Assembly: GCA_039028975.1 (NCBI GenBank)
Contig: JBCCHB010000003.1
Coordinates: 174,023-238,022, forward strand
Direction of reading: 5' to 3'
DNA: 64,000 nucleotides
Origin: JAHBNG01 sp039028975
Lineage (GTDB): Bacteria > Chloroflexota > Anaerolineae > Caldilineales > Caldilineaceae
The notes beneath the pieces were generated by a model. The model saw only the letters and a program-made list of their open reading frames with translations. It had not been told where the DNA came from and made no database searches. This document shows positions 46,601-53,884 of the stretch, piece by piece. Within the stretch, counting starts at the first letter, position 1, and each line of letters opens with the position of its first letter. The position numbers and the translations under genes were made by a program.

Positions 46601-46813
46601 TTGCACCATATCGACACCACTTTGGAGTAGCTCCCACAGTGATTCAGGTGTGTCGGCACCAGGAAAACGACAAGCCATCCCGATCACTGCTATAGGCTCA
46701 TGCTGTGCAGCTTCCAGAGAATTGAGCTTTTGACGTGTTTTTTGCAAGGCTTGCAGGGCCTTTACCAAATTAGCACGGGTCTCCGCGTGCTCGTTGGCAG
46801 CTTGATTACTCAT
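40652..46813 (-). CDS. Type I PKS, single module with embedded methyltransferase (KS-AT-MT-KR-ACP), probable O-MT
   Basis: 2053 residues. N-terminal helical segment 1-37; KS with Cys208 in DTACSASL (CSAS rather than CSSS, nucleophile intact), EAHGTG and KTNFGHME; AT about 567-862 with GHSVGE and HAFHSP; a class I SAM methyltransferase about 1032-1299; KR with TGGLGGIGL, LDD and Tyr1780 in SNYATANAF; ACP serine 1957 in DIGMDSLMTVEFRN; tail ending SVEQELLELEALLKES. The MT differs from the C-MTs of the two preceding genes: its motif I is LDFGCGHGTDL and it carries EVAHHVKDK. With a KR and no DH or ER, the module would leave a beta-hydroxyl, which an O-MT could convert to a methoxy group. A C-MT role is the alternative. 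Start ATG at 46813, 25 bases after the previous stop. Confidence 0.95.
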   Translation of the reverse strand: MSNQAANEHAETRANLVKALQALQKTRQKLNSLEAAQHEPIAVIGMACRFPGADTPESLWELLQSGVDMVQDIPSDRWDVDSYYDPVPGTPGKSYVRQAAVLDDVTQFDPQFFGISPREAIEMDPQQRLLVEVGWEAVERSGQAPSALKQSKTGVFLGVTQSDYFTFMDSDTSTGAYATTGNTVIFASGRLSYLLGLQGPNVVIDTACSASLIGVHLACDSLRSGSSDLALAGGVHLSLSPDSYVMYSQLQAMATDGRSKTFDAAANGFGRGEGCGIVVLKRLSDAQKDGDNILAVIRGTATNHDGTSSGLTVPSATAQTALIRDALQSSQVDPSDVSYIEAHGTGTTLGDPIEIRALSIVFGKRPTPLYVGSLKTNFGHMEEAAGVAGLMKIILAIQHNEIPPHLHFQQPNPLIDWKSMDIKVPTERTPWPAGKKLAGVSSFGMGGSNAHIVVGEAPSLESVPESESTPLTERPWHLLTLSAKTPDALTALAQSYRDWLQAESVDSLGNLCYTAYVGRSHFSHRLSVSASNVGEMQAHLDGYVTGRPAPSVQQAIVPEHQVQPKVAFLFTGQGSQYVGMGRELYETEPIFRRTIDLCDEILKEELGDSLLNVLYSDKVAKSQSYKVVSDHNAATLQPATLLDQTQHTQPALFALEIALAELWQSWGIQPGMLIGHSVGEIAAAYVAGIFRLEDALQLVAARGQLMGSLPQDGAMVSLMVNEVRVQEAIVPYRQDVSIAAVNGPESVVISGKSEAVQAVASQLTAEGIKTRNLTVSHAFHSPLMDPILEAFRQVAESIQYQKPRLPLISNVTGKLAGDEVMSADYWVRHVREAVRFADGAQTLHEQGVSIFLEIGPKPILLGMVGDPAGDRMSPIKAVGDGTDSSSSHSLTLSPSHPVLLASLREDRSDWQQLIESLGGLYAHGVEIDWNGLDRGHHRRKIILPTYPFQRQRYWIESSTKQKPLYSQSSVFRLLDQGNVESLTQHLLTMDSFSPAERELAPKLLSLLVKQHQQQIDEEDGVVGDYYDAVLHEFSEPDSQAISDTESEDASWSDYLSFGLFPEIVDDFSWFIKSSPEQARIAYSAQEALRALLFAAVDFSACTTVLDFGCGHGTDLINLATVYPHLSLCGYTISPQQASFGMQRVTTQGLAERVQILNRDSAKDPFVNPVDVAFGIEVAHHVKDKAALFANLGGHLNPDGYLVLADFIANMESDIEHEVTSSYFITKEEWADLLADNQLRLIRHVDVSHEVSNYLYNPHFDEELRQLTDASGDENVVNAMQSYNQLGKLLRRGLASYVLLTAQKQPAYERAELVEWNLSQLDALATYTEVAPKQWLYEIGWEPFTSSPTPIPESSPETSDNLFATNEEETEETEEAGCWLILADQQGVGASLARRLEMYGESSLLVYPGDTFQRVNNSIAESWRVRPLVHEDMQRVLQEIQAITQPLKGVLHLWSLDVDESGLSLVDASSDSQPESLADAMSQSQVHICGSTLTLVKSLIEANLTPQLWLVTEGAYHISANLPTQVDKSSADKSSKVRPFHGALWGLGSVIATEHPELSCRRLDLEPTESVNTDAVNAERAESVWQAISTLDPKKTQLAYRQGQYYTARLQRLSIYDEQLTEALPSVSIQADGCYLITGGLGGIGLQMAEWLAEQGVHSLILASRRATLSADDEAAVQMLTDRGTQVHVIQADIAETTDVTRMFKAILEMEQPLRGIIHAAGVLDDGVLMQQSWDRFERVMKPKIWGSWNLHQQSQECPLDFFVCFSSIAPLIGSPGQSNYATANAFMDSLCHLRRTQGLPGLSINWGTWAEVGMAARLADQHQTRVLSTGIGMIPPEQGIALLSTLLSDSLSNLNSGTNTASGQICQAAVFPVHWNQLQNQQPSMEIDPFFSKLLHPDYLLDQTESTQNLRALLMDLTATEQQEYLLQYLQDEVAHVLRLHEPPLPQQGFFDIGMDSLMTVEFRNRLQRSTGVTLSSTSLFKYATIQDLSEHLQEQIQMDKTQDEMLVELDGQDLHPDGLEIADSMSQHNGDSQMGDSVEQELLELEALLKES
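40840..41930 (-). other. KR (B-type motifs) and ACP, module 4
   Basis: KR with GVLDDG, FSSIAPLIGSPGQSNY and catalytic Tyr codon 41474-41476. ACP serine codon 40943-40945. No DH or ER lies between AT and KR, so the beta position keeps an oxygen. Confidence 0.9.
42920..43720 (-). other. Embedded SAM methyltransferase, probable polyketide O-methyltransferase
   Basis: The domain runs from about WSDYLSFGLFPEIVDDF to the stretch ending in GLASYVLL. SAM motif LDFGCGHGTDLINLA near 43463-43510, then LCGYTISPQQA and GIEVAHHVKDK (about 43261-43285). The GYTIS..QA pattern and the place between AT and KR resemble, from memory, the O-MT domains embedded in stigmatellin and curacin type PKSs. O versus C methylation is not proven by sequence. 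Confidence 0.7.
44230..46702 (-). other. KS-AT core of module 4 (malonyl-type AT)
   Basis: KS Cys codon at 46190-46192. AT from about 45115, HAFHSPLMDP at about 44467-44484, closing at GPKPILLGM near 44230. A repeat-rich loop lies at 44885-44965 inside the AT. Confidence 0.91.
44885..44965 (-). repeat. Repeat-rich AT loop of module 4
   Basis: agggttgcaggttgcagggttgc is followed by three variants of aactttgcgactttgc; they encode VAKSQSYKVVSD and AATLQPATLL before DQTQHTQPALF. Confidence 0.88.
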
Positions 46814-46841
46814 CGTTTATAACCTTTGGTTTAAGATTTTA
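46811..46841 (-). promoter_or_regulatory. Gene junction, 25-nt spacer, the longest in the window
   Basis: After the TAA at 46841-46839 the spacer reads AATCTTAAACCAAAGGTTATAAACG and the ATG follows at 46813; an AAAGG about nine bases upstream is a modest ribosome binding site. No hairpin or promoter is evident. Confidence 0.5.
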
Positions 46842-49800
46842 CTTTAGTAAGGCGAGTTCTTGCTCCAAAAAGGCATTTAACTCAGCATCGGAAAGAGTTT
46901 CCAAGTCTATGCCGGACTCTTCACTACCTTCATGGGCTTTATGCGCTTCTTTATGCGCTCTTTTGCGTTCTTCATTGTGGTCCTCTCTGTGCGTATCATG
47001 ATCCTCGTCACCCTGCTGGGATTCGTCTGTTGCCTCTACGATCTCCCGTAGCGGGCCATCCAGCAAGTATTCACCCATCAGCTCAATTGTTGGGTATTCA
47101 AAGACAATAGTGGAAGGCAACGAAAGATCTAAGCCCTTTTCTAACTGTCTACGCAGTTCAATAGACATGAGCGAGTCCATCCCCATATTGTTAAACCCGC
47201 TCTCGAGGCTTGGCAGACCCGCCATATATAAAATACGGGCGACCATTTGCTGTAGATAGCTTTGCAAGAGGGGGACAACTTCATTCGGTGATGCACTCTC
47301 TAGTTGTTGTCGGATGGTATCCTGAGTCCCGCCTTGCATTGCCACCTGATCGTCGGCATCTTCTCCATCCATGCTTTGGGGCATAAGAGCAGCAAAGAAG
47401 GCGGAGTTGGGCAGATCGACCAAATTCAACTGACGCCAGTCAATGGGAATGAGACCAATTTGAGGGACTGTTTGTACCAATAAGTCATTTAATGCCGCAA
47501 AACCTTGTTTGGGGGTAATCACGCCATAGCCGCGGTCGGCCATTTGCGTTCCGTACCCACGGATCAATTCCGCAGCCATACCAATGTCGGACCATGGCCC
47601 CCAGTTAATACTCAGGGCAGGCAGTCCCTGGCTATGGCGATAGGTTGCCAAGGCATCCAGGAAGGCATTCGCCGCTGCATAATTAGCCTGACCCTGGTTG
47701 CCTAACAGGCTAGCACTGGATGAAAAGAGGATAAAGAAGTCGAGTGGCATCTCTTGAGTCAATTCATGTAGATGCCAAGCCCCTTGTACCTTGGGTTGGA
47801 AAACTTTGGCAAAGTTCTCCCAGCGTTGTTGATAGAGCGCTCCATCCTCTAACACACCGGCTAAATGGATAATGCCCTGTAATTGATGAGGATCATCAAT
47901 CTCAGCTATGAGCTGTTGAAGCTGCGCCTGATCCGCCACGTCACATTGGGCGACCGTAACCTTAATCCCTTGGTCTACCCATCTATCAATCTGGGCCTGA
48001 CTCCCTGCACCAGGTTGACGACGGCCCACAAGAACCAGCCGTTCTGCCCCTTGTGAAAGCAGCCATTCTGCTGTCGCTAAACCAATGCCACCGAGACCGC
48101 CAGTAATCAAGTAGGTCGCCTCTGCTTGACAAAGAACGTCCTCGGGTTGAGTACCAGCTGTTTCTAGCTCAAACCGGGCCAAGCGTGCAATATATCGGGC
48201 ATCCTGGTGGAGGACAATCTGTTCTTCTTTTTGGCCATACGCAGCCGAGGAGGTAATCTCGGCATACAAAGAAGGAGAGTGGGTTGCAGGGTTGGAAGTT
48301 GCCTCTAAGTCAATCCGCACACAGTTGAGTTCGGGATGTTCTAGAGCAATAACTCGACCCATCCCCCAAAGAGTTGATTGGATGACGCCACTAATATGAT
48401 TATCACCGGCAGACGTATCATTGAGTTCATTCGCTTGATGGATGACCTGTGCATTTTGGGTCACGAGCCACAGACCGGCAAGGCTTACATCGTTGTGTGA
48501 CAGGGCTTGGGTAAGGTGGAGTACGGTTCCGCAGCTCTGTTTAGATGCCTCGACCAAATTGAGCCCCGTTTGACCTACTGATGTCTTAGCTGATGTCTTG
48601 GCTGTTGTCTTGGTGGTATCGAGCGTATCGAGGCTCCATAGATGAATAACGCCGTGTGGATCAGGGTGATCGGTGAGCAGTTTTTGGTAATCTTCTGGGC
48701 AATCAGGTCGGAGCCGAATGGTTTGTTCATTGATTGATTGATAGGCTGTGCCTGGATAGACAAGAATGGCTCGGTCGCCTCGTTGCTCAAGTTGTTTCGC
48801 CAAAGCACTTCCAGCATCTTGGGCATCTGCAAAGAGTAGCCATGTGCGTCCCGGCTCTTGATTCGATTCAGGGCTATCCTCCACTTGAGCCACAATGATC
48901 GCTTGCCCTGCCTGTTCAACAATTTCTACGGCATGGAATCCATTGTCCATAAGCAGGCTTTTCCACTGATCCGCCGCCAGCAAGGGGTAGGGTAGGGGCT
49001 GGTTCGCTCTAAGATCCTCAAAGCGCCACCAGCCATCGGTCAAGCCAAAGGTTAGATCGGCCCAGCGATTTTTGCTCGTTCCTTCCAACAATATCAGTTG
49101 CCCGCCGGGTTGTAACAGCGTGCGCAAATGGGTCAAAGTCTCTGCCAAATCTTTGGTTGCATAGAGTGTATTCGCTGCAATCACCAAGTCTACTTGATGA
49201 GGCGCAAAGCCTTGGGCCATTGGAGACTGCTCAATGTCAAGGCGCTGGTAACGGACAAATCCAACCTCTTGGAACCTCCTTTGGGCTTGTTCTAGAAAGA
49301 CCGAGCTGCTATCGGTAAAAATGTAATCGGTCCGTTTCAAGGGTAAGAGTGGCAGCAGACAAGCAGTGGTACCGCCCTCGCTCCCTCCAATTTCCAGTAT
49401 CCGCAATCCGCGATTGGCAGGCAATTGGGCCACCATAGTTTGCACAGCTCTTTGGAGCAAGCCATTAGTCAACTGCCCACCTATTGACTCAGAATAGAGT
49501 TCGCTAGTTGGGGAATCATCAGTTGTGGGATTACTAGCTTGGAAGAGCAATTCGAGCGGATCTTGTACGTCCCGAAAGACGTCACTTAGCTTCTCACCAC
49601 ATCGGGCCAGCAGCGTCAGTTCCGCTGCATTGCCATAAGCTGCTTGTACTGCAGCCAGCTCAGTTGACACCTCAATGGCCACCGGTTGTTGGCGTACATG
49701 CCACCTGTCATCGTTCCGTTGCAGAATGTCCTCCTCGGCCAATATGGAGAGCATGCGTCTCAGTAACCGTCGGTAGGAAGGTATCACCTTCACTTGCTTG

Positions 49801-52800
49801 GCAATTTGATCGGTAGACCAATCTGATTCAGGCTCGAAGGCGAAGCCAGCCTTTATAAAGAAATCCACAACATAGTGTTTGCTCAAACGTTCCAATTCAC
49901 TCATCAGCGTCTGATAGCGCTTCCATTCTCTCTCTGTTACCAAGGACGAGATTGACTCTTGCAAGATCGGTGTAATCATCTCTGGGGAAGGCAGATAGTC
50001 AGGGGCAATCCCAAAGTAGGGGAGAGGTTGCCAATCGATCTGGTAGAGCCAATCCTTCCATAAATCAGCTCCGTGTATGGCCTCTTCTGTCGCCACCCGT
50101 ACTTCATACCCCTGAATAAAGGCGATAGGTTCTCCCTGTTCACATAGCAAGTGGATGTCATACTTATGAGGTTCGCACTGACATACATAGCACCACCATG
50201 TATCTCCATGCATAGATTGGAAAAGCTGCATTCTTTTAATAGCAAAGGGCAAGGCGGTTGTGCCATTGGCGTCATCGATTCCGTCTCTGGGGCCAATCAT
50301 TCCTGTGACCTGGAAACAAGCGTCCAGCAACCCTGGATGAATCAAATGACCTGTTGTCGACTGAAGTGAATCTGGCAAAACTAGTTTCCCTAGTACCTCT
50401 TCTGTCTCACCATCTTCCCTAAACCAAGCATTCTCTACCCATCTAAAATTAGGGCCAAATTCAATCTTGGCCATCTCTACTATATGATAGAATTCGGCAA
50501 CGTCGACTGGCTGATCACAGCGAAGACGAAGTTGCTCTAACTCTATGGCTTCTTGAACTTCGGTGACAGGTGATCGTCCCGAAAGAGCCGCTATGTATCC
50601 TGTAGCATGAATGGCACTTTCTTTCTCAGGAAGATTTCCATTATGCTGAGGGAAACTTGACAAATTTAGACCAGAGTGGGTACCAGAAGGAACACTTGGC
50701 TGGGCGTCAAAACTGATTTGCTCAAACTCGTATTTGGGACCATTATCAGGCTCTACGCTGCTAGAAGGTGCCATCACAATTATTTGGACTGTCCGTGCCT
50801 GATCTTCAGGAATCACTAACGCCTGGGGTAAAGTTATATCTTCCAAGCAAAGGGGGGCTTCATTCCCAAAGGTCAATTCAGCGGCACTCAGTACCATGGC
50901 CAATTGACAAGCCCCAGGAGAAATGACAGTTCCATAGACTCGATGATCCGTCAGAAAAGGCAACGTCTCCAAACTAAATTCAGTTTCAAATAGGGTCTCA
51001 TTGTATCGGGGTACTTGGGTCATTTTGTCGATGAGCGGTCGCAAGGCCCCGGTCTGTCTTGGCTTGGGCGCGTCAACCCAGTAGCGTTGGCGTTGGAAAG
51101 GATAAGTCGGTAAGGTGACCTTGCATCGTGAATAACCCTTGTCGAAGGCGTCCCAATCTATCTCTACACCACGGATATACAATTCGCCAAGGCTTGTCAA
51201 CATCTGGTGCCAGTCATCCTGCTTTTCGCGTAACGACGGTAAGGCAAGTGCATAAGACAAATCCTGGTCTCCCACCATACCTAAGAGCGTTGGTTTTGGG
51301 CCGATTTCTAGAAGGATATCCACGTCCTGCTCATTGATTCTCTTCATGCCATCGGCAAAGCGGACTGCTTCTCGGACGTGCTGGACCCAATACTCAGGAG
51401 TTGTCACTTCCTCGCCCGCTAGTCGACCTGTTACGTTAGAGACCAAAGGCAGATTCGTTTGGTGATAGGATATGCTTTGGGCAATCTGGCGGAACTCGTC
51501 GAGCATAGGATCCATGAGCGGTGAATGGAAGGCATGGGAGACGGTGAGCTGACGGGTCTTGATGCCTTCTTGGGCCAGCTGTTCGGCAATCTCGACCACT
51601 AAGCTCTGTTTGCCCGAGATGACTATGCTCTCGGGACCGTTAACGGCTGCCATAGAGACTTCATCTGCGTAGGGCGCAATAGACTCCCGTATCCGTTCTT
51701 CATCAGCCATTAGGGAGACCATGGTGCCGTCTTGGGGCAAGGCACTTATGAGACGACCCCGAGCGGCAACGAGCTTGAGGCCACCTTCCAGGGAGAAGAC
51801 GCCAGCTACACAAGCCGCCACAATCTCGCCCACGCTGTGACCTATGAGGACATCTGGCTGAATCCCCCACGACTGCCAGAGCTTAGCCAAGGCAAACTCT
51901 AGAGTGAAGAGGGCGGGTTGGGTGTATTGAGTTTGATTGAGCAGGGTTGCAGGTTGCAGGGATGTAAGGTTGTTGTCACTTGCAACTTGGCAACTTTGCG
52001 AATCTACGACTTTTTCCGGATAAAGGACCGATAACAAGGATTCACCAATAATTTTCTCTAAGATTTCATCGCATTGGTCCAGGGTGGCACGGAAAAATGG
52101 GGCTGTTTCATAGAGTTCTCGTCCCATCTCTACATATTGAGAGCCTTGGCCAGTGAATAGGAATGCTATCTTAGGCGTAGCTTGACGTGGTCTTATCAAA
52201 CCGTGGCTGATGTTGAGATTTATCACCGTATCACTGTGGGAATAGGACGCTAACTGTGTCTGCATCTCCCCTAATGAATCCGCTACAACCGTCAGGCGAT
52301 GGCGGAAGTGGCTGCGACCGATATGGCTGGAATAACAGAGGTTTCCTATATCAAGTTCGGGATGAGCAGTAAGGAATTTTTGGTAAAGGTGGACGTATTC
52401 CTGTAATGCATCTTCAGATTTAGCAGCTATGGTTAGCAGATGGTACGAGCGTTCAGGTTCGTTATCTAGCCGCTTTCCAGCAGATTCATCCGAGGACGCT
52501 TCTTGTACAATAATGTGGGCATTGGTTCCGCTAATGCCAAAGGAGCTAATGCCAGCTGTTCTTTCCCCAGCGGGCCAATCCGTTAGGGCCAATGGAACCT
52601 GTATGATCGATTCATTCCAATCAATATATGGATTTGGGTTTTTGAGATGGAGGTGGGGTGGAATCTGTCCATGTTGTATGCTTAGCAGCACTTTGATTAG
52701 CCCAGCGATACCAGCGGCTCCTTCTAAATGGGCAAAATTAGTCTTTACTGAGCCAATCCAGAGAGGCGTCTTGCGCCGACCAAAAACGGCGTTCAGTGCA

Positions 52801-53870
52801 CCAATTTCGATTGGATCCCCTAAGGTAGTACCTGTTCCGTGGGCCTCAATATAGCTTATCTGTTCAGGGTTCAATTCTGCGTTATTCAGAGCTTTTTGAA
52901 TAACGCTCTGTTGGGAAGGGCCACTGGGGGCAGAAAGCCCACTGCTCCGCCCATCCTGATTGACCATTGAACCGCGAATCACCGCCAATATTGGATCCCC
53001 ATCGGCCTTGGCATCAGAGAGCCTTTTTAGTACCACCATACCGCAACCCTCTCCACGACCAAAACCATTTGCTGCCGCATCAAAGGTTTTGCAGCGTCCA
53101 TCCGACGCATGCAAACGATCTTCTGCGTGGACGCCCTCTGTGACCCACTGCTCGTTTAAGATCAGATTTACACCGCCGGCTAGCGCTAAATTGCATTCGT
53201 TCTGACGTAAACTTTGGCACGCTTGATGAAGGGCCACCAAAGATGATGAACAGGCTGTATCCACAGCAACCGCCGGACCTGTGAAGCCGAATGAATAGGC
53301 CAACCGCCCAGCCGCAACACTTTGTGCCGCTCCAGTTGTCAGATAAAGTTCGTCTTGTGGTGCATGAACCTTTTGTGAATGTAATAACCACGAGTAGTCG
53401 GAGTTGCATATCCCCACAAAGACGCCTGTGGGACTATGTAACAAACTTTCTGGAACAAGTCCAGCAGATTCTAGCGCTTCCCAACTGACTTCCAATAAGA
53501 GTCGCTGTTGGGGATCCATCAGATTCGTTTCACGTGGCGAGATGCCGAAAAATTCGGGTTCGAACTGATCGACCTGAGTAAGAAAACCACCATACCATGC
53601 CGAGGCGCGATCATCTGTGGCTTGACCAGCCGACGCGCTATCAGCACGCCGGTGATTAGGCATATTCACAACTGCATCGACACCGTTAGCCAACAATTGC
53701 CAGAATTGTTCAGGTGTATCGCTGTCACCAGGGAAGCGACATCCCACACCAAGAATGGCAATCGGCTCACGCTCTTTGTATTTGAGTTCTTCTAACTGGG
53801 ATGTAGCCTCATCCAGTGCCTGTATAATGCGCGGCATTAACTCCATTTGAGCATTTACCTCGTCTGACAT
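46839..53870 (-). CDS. Type I PKS, single module KS-AT-DH-MT-KR-ACP
   Basis: 2343 residues. N-terminal helical docking segment 1-33; KS about 34-454 with Cys207 in DTACSSS; AT about 566-862 with GHSVGE and HAFHSP, the malonyl-type signature; DH with His976 in DHRVYGTVISPG and DACFQ; methyltransferase centred on residues 1480-1500; KR with TGGLGGIGL, an LED in place of LDD, FSSSASLLG and Tyr2064 in QANYAAANAF; ACP serine 2233 in NMGMDSLMSIELRR; highly charged tail ending LSDAELNAFLEQELALLK. There is no ER, so the expected output is an enoyl (double bond) unit. The MT motif I reads EIGGSEGG where the preceding gene has EIGAGTGG, so alpha-methylation is doubtful. Domain edges are estimates from motifs. 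Confidence 0.96.
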   Translation of the reverse strand: MSDEVNAQMELMPRIIQALDEATSQLEELKYKEREPIAILGVGCRFPGDSDTPEQFWQLLANGVDAVVNMPNHRRADSASAGQATDDRASAWYGGFLTQVDQFEPEFFGISPRETNLMDPQQRLLLEVSWEALESAGLVPESLLHSPTGVFVGICNSDYSWLLHSQKVHAPQDELYLTTGAAQSVAAGRLAYSFGFTGPAVAVDTACSSSLVALHQACQSLRQNECNLALAGGVNLILNEQWVTEGVHAEDRLHASDGRCKTFDAAANGFGRGEGCGMVVLKRLSDAKADGDPILAVIRGSMVNQDGRSSGLSAPSGPSQQSVIQKALNNAELNPEQISYIEAHGTGTTLGDPIEIGALNAVFGRRKTPLWIGSVKTNFAHLEGAAGIAGLIKVLLSIQHGQIPPHLHLKNPNPYIDWNESIIQVPLALTDWPAGERTAGISSFGISGTNAHIIVQEASSDESAGKRLDNEPERSYHLLTIAAKSEDALQEYVHLYQKFLTAHPELDIGNLCYSSHIGRSHFRHRLTVVADSLGEMQTQLASYSHSDTVINLNISHGLIRPRQATPKIAFLFTGQGSQYVEMGRELYETAPFFRATLDQCDEILEKIIGESLLSVLYPEKVVDSQSCQVASDNNLTSLQPATLLNQTQYTQPALFTLEFALAKLWQSWGIQPDVLIGHSVGEIVAACVAGVFSLEGGLKLVAARGRLISALPQDGTMVSLMADEERIRESIAPYADEVSMAAVNGPESIVISGKQSLVVEIAEQLAQEGIKTRQLTVSHAFHSPLMDPMLDEFRQIAQSISYHQTNLPLVSNVTGRLAGEEVTTPEYWVQHVREAVRFADGMKRINEQDVDILLEIGPKPTLLGMVGDQDLSYALALPSLREKQDDWHQMLTSLGELYIRGVEIDWDAFDKGYSRCKVTLPTYPFQRQRYWVDAPKPRQTGALRPLIDKMTQVPRYNETLFETEFSLETLPFLTDHRVYGTVISPGACQLAMVLSAAELTFGNEAPLCLEDITLPQALVIPEDQARTVQIIVMAPSSSVEPDNGPKYEFEQISFDAQPSVPSGTHSGLNLSSFPQHNGNLPEKESAIHATGYIAALSGRSPVTEVQEAIELEQLRLRCDQPVDVAEFYHIVEMAKIEFGPNFRWVENAWFREDGETEEVLGKLVLPDSLQSTTGHLIHPGLLDACFQVTGMIGPRDGIDDANGTTALPFAIKRMQLFQSMHGDTWWCYVCQCEPHKYDIHLLCEQGEPIAFIQGYEVRVATEEAIHGADLWKDWLYQIDWQPLPYFGIAPDYLPSPEMITPILQESISSLVTEREWKRYQTLMSELERLSKHYVVDFFIKAGFAFEPESDWSTDQIAKQVKVIPSYRRLLRRMLSILAEEDILQRNDDRWHVRQQPVAIEVSTELAAVQAAYGNAAELTLLARCGEKLSDVFRDVQDPLELLFQASNPTTDDSPTSELYSESIGGQLTNGLLQRAVQTMVAQLPANRGLRILEIGGSEGGTTACLLPLLPLKRTDYIFTDSSSVFLEQAQRRFQEVGFVRYQRLDIEQSPMAQGFAPHQVDLVIAANTLYATKDLAETLTHLRTLLQPGGQLILLEGTSKNRWADLTFGLTDGWWRFEDLRANQPLPYPLLAADQWKSLLMDNGFHAVEIVEQAGQAIIVAQVEDSPESNQEPGRTWLLFADAQDAGSALAKQLEQRGDRAILVYPGTAYQSINEQTIRLRPDCPEDYQKLLTDHPDPHGVIHLWSLDTLDTTKTTAKTSAKTSVGQTGLNLVEASKQSCGTVLHLTQALSHNDVSLAGLWLVTQNAQVIHQANELNDTSAGDNHISGVIQSTLWGMGRVIALEHPELNCVRIDLEATSNPATHSPSLYAEITSSAAYGQKEEQIVLHQDARYIARLARFELETAGTQPEDVLCQAEATYLITGGLGGIGLATAEWLLSQGAERLVLVGRRQPGAGSQAQIDRWVDQGIKVTVAQCDVADQAQLQQLIAEIDDPHQLQGIIHLAGVLEDGALYQQRWENFAKVFQPKVQGAWHLHELTQEMPLDFFILFSSSASLLGNQGQANYAAANAFLDALATYRHSQGLPALSINWGPWSDIGMAAELIRGYGTQMADRGYGVITPKQGFAALNDLLVQTVPQIGLIPIDWRQLNLVDLPNSAFFAALMPQSMDGEDADDQVAMQGGTQDTIRQQLESASPNEVVPLLQSYLQQMVARILYMAGLPSLESGFNNMGMDSLMSIELRRQLEKGLDLSLPSTIVFEYPTIELMGEYLLDGPLREIVEATDESQQGDEDHDTHREDHNEERKRAHKEAHKAHEGSEESGIDLETLSDAELNAFLEQELALLK
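47040..48120 (-). other. KR and ACP, module 3
   Basis: The KR has its catalytic Tyr codon at 47679-47681 and no Trp in the preceding loop (SLLGNQGQANY), which with the LED motif points to the B type. ACP serine codon at 47172-47174. A long charged His/Asp/Glu/Lys linker separates the ACP from the docking helix. Confidence 0.9.
48578..48615 (-). repeat. Short ctgatgtcttgg repeat in module 3 KR linker
   Basis: Three imperfect 12-bp units encode TKTTAKTSAKTS in the structural half of the KR. Confidence 0.8.
48900..49650 (-). other. Methyltransferase domain, module 3, degenerate SAM motif
   Basis: The fold and flanking motifs (LVIAANTLYATKDL, LQPGGQLILLE) match the module 2 C-MT. The glycine-rich SAM loop is EIGGSEGGTT (about 49365-49400): the second glycine of GxG is Ser and Thr is Glu. 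It may be inactive. Confidence 0.8.
50070..51040 (-). other. Dehydratase domain, module 3, motifs intact
   Basis: DHRVYGTVISPG with His codon 50943-50945, and HPGLLDACFQ in the second half. It is strongly similar to the module 2 DH, which fits a duplicated AT-DH-MT arrangement. Confidence 0.88.
51285..53770 (-). other. KS-AT core of module 3 (malonyl-type AT)
   Basis: KS Cys codon at 53250-53252; the KS GHLE motif is present as KTNFAHLE with His kept. The AT starts near 52175 (IAFLFTGQGSQY) and carries HAFHSPLMDP at about 51518-51535, consistent with malonyl-CoA as the known correlate of HAFH. Confidence 0.92.
51943..52015 (-). repeat. Repeat-rich AT loop of module 3
   Basis: agggttgcaggttgcaggg and acttgcaacttggcaactttgc elements encode VVDSQSCQVASDN and TSLQPATLL before NQTQYTQPALF. 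Confidence 0.85.
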
Positions 53871-53884
53871 GTCTATTTCCTTAA
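53868..53884 (-). promoter_or_regulatory. Gene junction with strong Shine-Dalgarno, 2-nt gap
   Basis: Read on the minus strand, TTAAGGAAATAGACATG contains the upstream TAG stop, then AC, then ATG at 53870. AAGGA lies seven bases before the start codon, inside the last codons of the upstream gene, and supports this start. Confidence 0.7.

Noticed and set aside
46814..46838. Promoter or terminator in the longest intergenic gap
   Set aside because: 25 bases hold no stem-loop and are too short for a convincing promoter; only a modest ribosome binding site is visible.
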